DNA of 5,985 bases from assembly GCA_016195205.1 (NCBI GenBank), contig JACQAB010000114.1, forward strand, positions 1 through 5,985, in the 5' to 3' direction. Position 1 is the stretch's first letter. Every line of letters begins with the position of its first letter. The position numbers were made by a program, and so were the translations under genes. A model generated the notes under the pieces. The model saw only the letters and a list, made by a program, of their open reading frames with translations, was not told the origin of the DNA and did not search any database. Below, one piece after another: positions 4,736-5,985 of this stretch. Origin of the DNA: Pseudomonadota bacterium. GTDB lineage: Bacteria; Pseudomonadota; Alphaproteobacteria; UBA9219; RGZA01.

Positions 4736-5985
4736 TTACTGCCCCATCATCGCGGGCAGCGGACGCGCATGTGTTTCGCGCAGCCGGTTAATGGAAACAA
4801 GGGCCCGCCCGCCCAGTTTGATTTCTGAACCGCCCAGCGTACCGATTTCCTGCGCGGGCACATCCTGCGGCAGCTTGGCGCCTGCCGGCAGGCAGATCAC
4901 ATACCGCGCCTGGTCTTCGCCGAACCAGAAAGCCGGGCTTTCGTCTTTCAAGGAAAGATCGATGCCGCAACCGGAAGCGAGGCACAGCTCGGCCAGTGCG
5001 GCCAGCAAGCCGCCATCGGAAACATCATGGCAGGTGCGCACGGTTCCGGCCTGAATAAGCTTGCGCACAAAGTCGCCATGGCGTTTTTCCGCGGCCAGAT
5101 CCACCGGCGGGGGCGGGCCTTCTTCCTTGCCGTGAACTTCGCGCAGGTAAAGCGATTGGCCCAGATGCCCGCGCGTTTCACCAATCACGAACACGCGATC
5201 GCCCGCCTGGGCGTTCGTCATTTTCGCGATTTTGGAAACATCTTCCACCATGCCCACGCCGCCGATAACCGGCGAGGGCAGAATGGCTTCGCTCTTGGTT
5301 TCGTTATAAAAACTCACATTGCCGCTGATCACCGGGGTGTCCAGCGCCAGGCAGGCATCACGAATGCCCTCAATACATCCGGCGAACTGGCCCATGATGC
5401 GCGGCTTTTCCGGATTGCCGAAATTCATGTTGTCGGTGATGGCCAAAGGCTTCGCGCCCACGGCGGTAAGGTTACGCCAGTTTTCCGCCACCGCCTGCTT
5501 GCCGCCTTCGACAGGGTCGGCATGGCAATAGCGCGGCGTGCAATCAACTTTCATCGCCAGGCCCCGGTTGGTGCCGTGCAGGCGAACCACCGCGGCATCC
5601 CCGCCGGTATATATAGTGTCGGCGCCCACATGGCGGTCGTACTGCTGCACGATCCAGTGCTTGCTGCACAAATCGGGCGAACCCATCAGGATTTCGAGCG
5701 CCGCGCCCAAGCCCATGTTCGAAGGCAAGGGATAGGCATTCGCCGAAACCGGCGCCTGTTTCGGCGTGGCCTCAAAGGGGCGGTTATATTGCGGGGCTTT
5801 TTCCACCAACGGGTCCAGCGGAATATCGGCTTCTACCTGGCCCTTATGTTTCACAATCAAGCGGCCGGTGTCGGTAAGCTTGCCGATCACCACGGCGTCC
5901 AGCTCCCACTTCTCAAAGATGCGCCGCGCGGTGTCTTCCGATCCGGGTTTCAGGATCAGCAACATGCGCTCCTGGCTTTCCGAGA
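4736..5985 (-). CDS. purL: Phosphoribosylformylglycinamidine synthase subunit PurL, C-terminal part (5' end outside the window)
   Basis: PurL catalyses the ATP-dependent amidation of FGAR to FGAM in purine synthesis, with glutamine-derived ammonia from PurQ and with PurS. About 416 codons are present. The frame is open to the window edge and begins SESQERM, a conserved internal PurL motif, so the ATG at 5965 is internal and not the start. Counting from that Met, 'AITDNMNFGNPEKP' lies at 175-188, 'TPVISGNVSFYNET' at 210-223, 'PSPVIGGVGMVED' at 230-242, 'CHDVSDGGLLAALAEL' at 312-327 and 'FGEDQARYVI' at 348-357. These match the second AIR-synthase-type half, including its C-terminal ATP-fold domain. 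The C-terminus (MMGQ) has no glutaminase domain, so this is the small PurL type. It is followed on the same strand by bolA and grxD. Confidence 0.96.
   Translation of the reverse strand, partial: SESQERMLLILKPGSEDTARRIFEKWELDAVVIGKLTDTGRLIVKHKGQVEADIPLDPLVEKAPQYNRPFEATPKQAPVSANAYPLPSNMGLGAALEILMGSPDLCSKHWIVQQYDRHVGADTIYTGGDAAVVRLHGTNRGLAMKVDCTPRYCHADPVEGGKQAVAENWRNLTAVGAKPLAITDNMNFGNPEKPRIMGQFAGCIEGIRDACLALDTPVISGNVSFYNETKSEAILPSPVIGGVGMVEDVSKIAKMTNAQAGDRVFVIGETRGHLGQSLYLREVHGKEEGPPPPVDLAAEKRHGDFVRKLIQAGTVRTCHDVSDGGLLAALAELCLASGCGIDLSLKDESPAFWFGEDQARYVICLPAGAKLPQDVPAQEIGTLGGSEIKLGGRALVSINRLRETHARPLPAMMGQ

Noticed and set aside
4736..5965. purL beginning at the ATG at 5965
   Set aside because: The frame is open to the window edge and the codons before this ATG read SESQER, a conserved internal PurL motif; the gene is cut by the window.
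1..5985. CRISPR array, tRNA or transposase gene
   Set aside because: No regularly spaced short repeats, cloverleaf-like sequence or transposase motif was seen on either strand.

Overview
The window looks like a piece of an alphaproteobacterial chromosome. The best evidence is the right end, where a purL gene is followed on the same strand by a BolA-family gene and a CGFS monothiol glutaredoxin gene, an order common in Alphaproteobacteria. Intergenic palindromic repeats of the GTCATCCC...GGGATGAC type fit that group too. I cannot place it more finely from sequence alone.

Left part (1-2281), the accessory-looking part. It holds a 283-aa protein of unknown family (106-957, +) and a membrane-anchored M48-type zinc metallopeptidase (993-1997, +). 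A convergent 95-aa gene (1994-2281, -) follows, whose C-terminal half resembles the inhibitor-I9/subtilisin-propeptide pattern. None of the three has a clear Shine-Dalgarno sequence, and the DNA is richer in A/T than the right end. The M48 gene is flanked by an imperfect 62-bp direct repeat (946-1007 and 1986-2047, 47 of 62 identical by my count). The left copy is a severed C-terminal fragment of a second version of the convergent small gene. The two copies differ mostly at synonymous codon positions, and the M48 start codon lies inside the severed fragment. This is the most unusual thing in the window.

Middle part (2282-3910). A 242-bp AT-rich intergenic region carries a 7-bp-arm palindrome. 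It is followed by an exported, PDZ-less HtrA/trypsin-like serine protease (2524-3282, +) with an intact His-Asp-Ser triad and a strong intrinsic terminator (3351-3386). A 100-aa secreted protein of unknown function (3427-3729, -) comes next. Its upstream region contains a nested inverted repeat (3814-3876).

Right part (3911-5985), core metabolism. On the minus strand, in order of transcription, are purL (purine synthesis; only the C-terminal about 416 codons are present), a BolA-family gene and grxD. The BolA and Grx4-type proteins are known partners in iron-sulfur cluster handling. One REP-like palindromic element sits between purL and bolA and reaches the bolA ribosome-binding site. A second element, of a different subtype, sits just downstream of grxD and may serve as its transcript end.

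There is no CRISPR array, tRNA, rRNA, transposase or integrase gene in the window.
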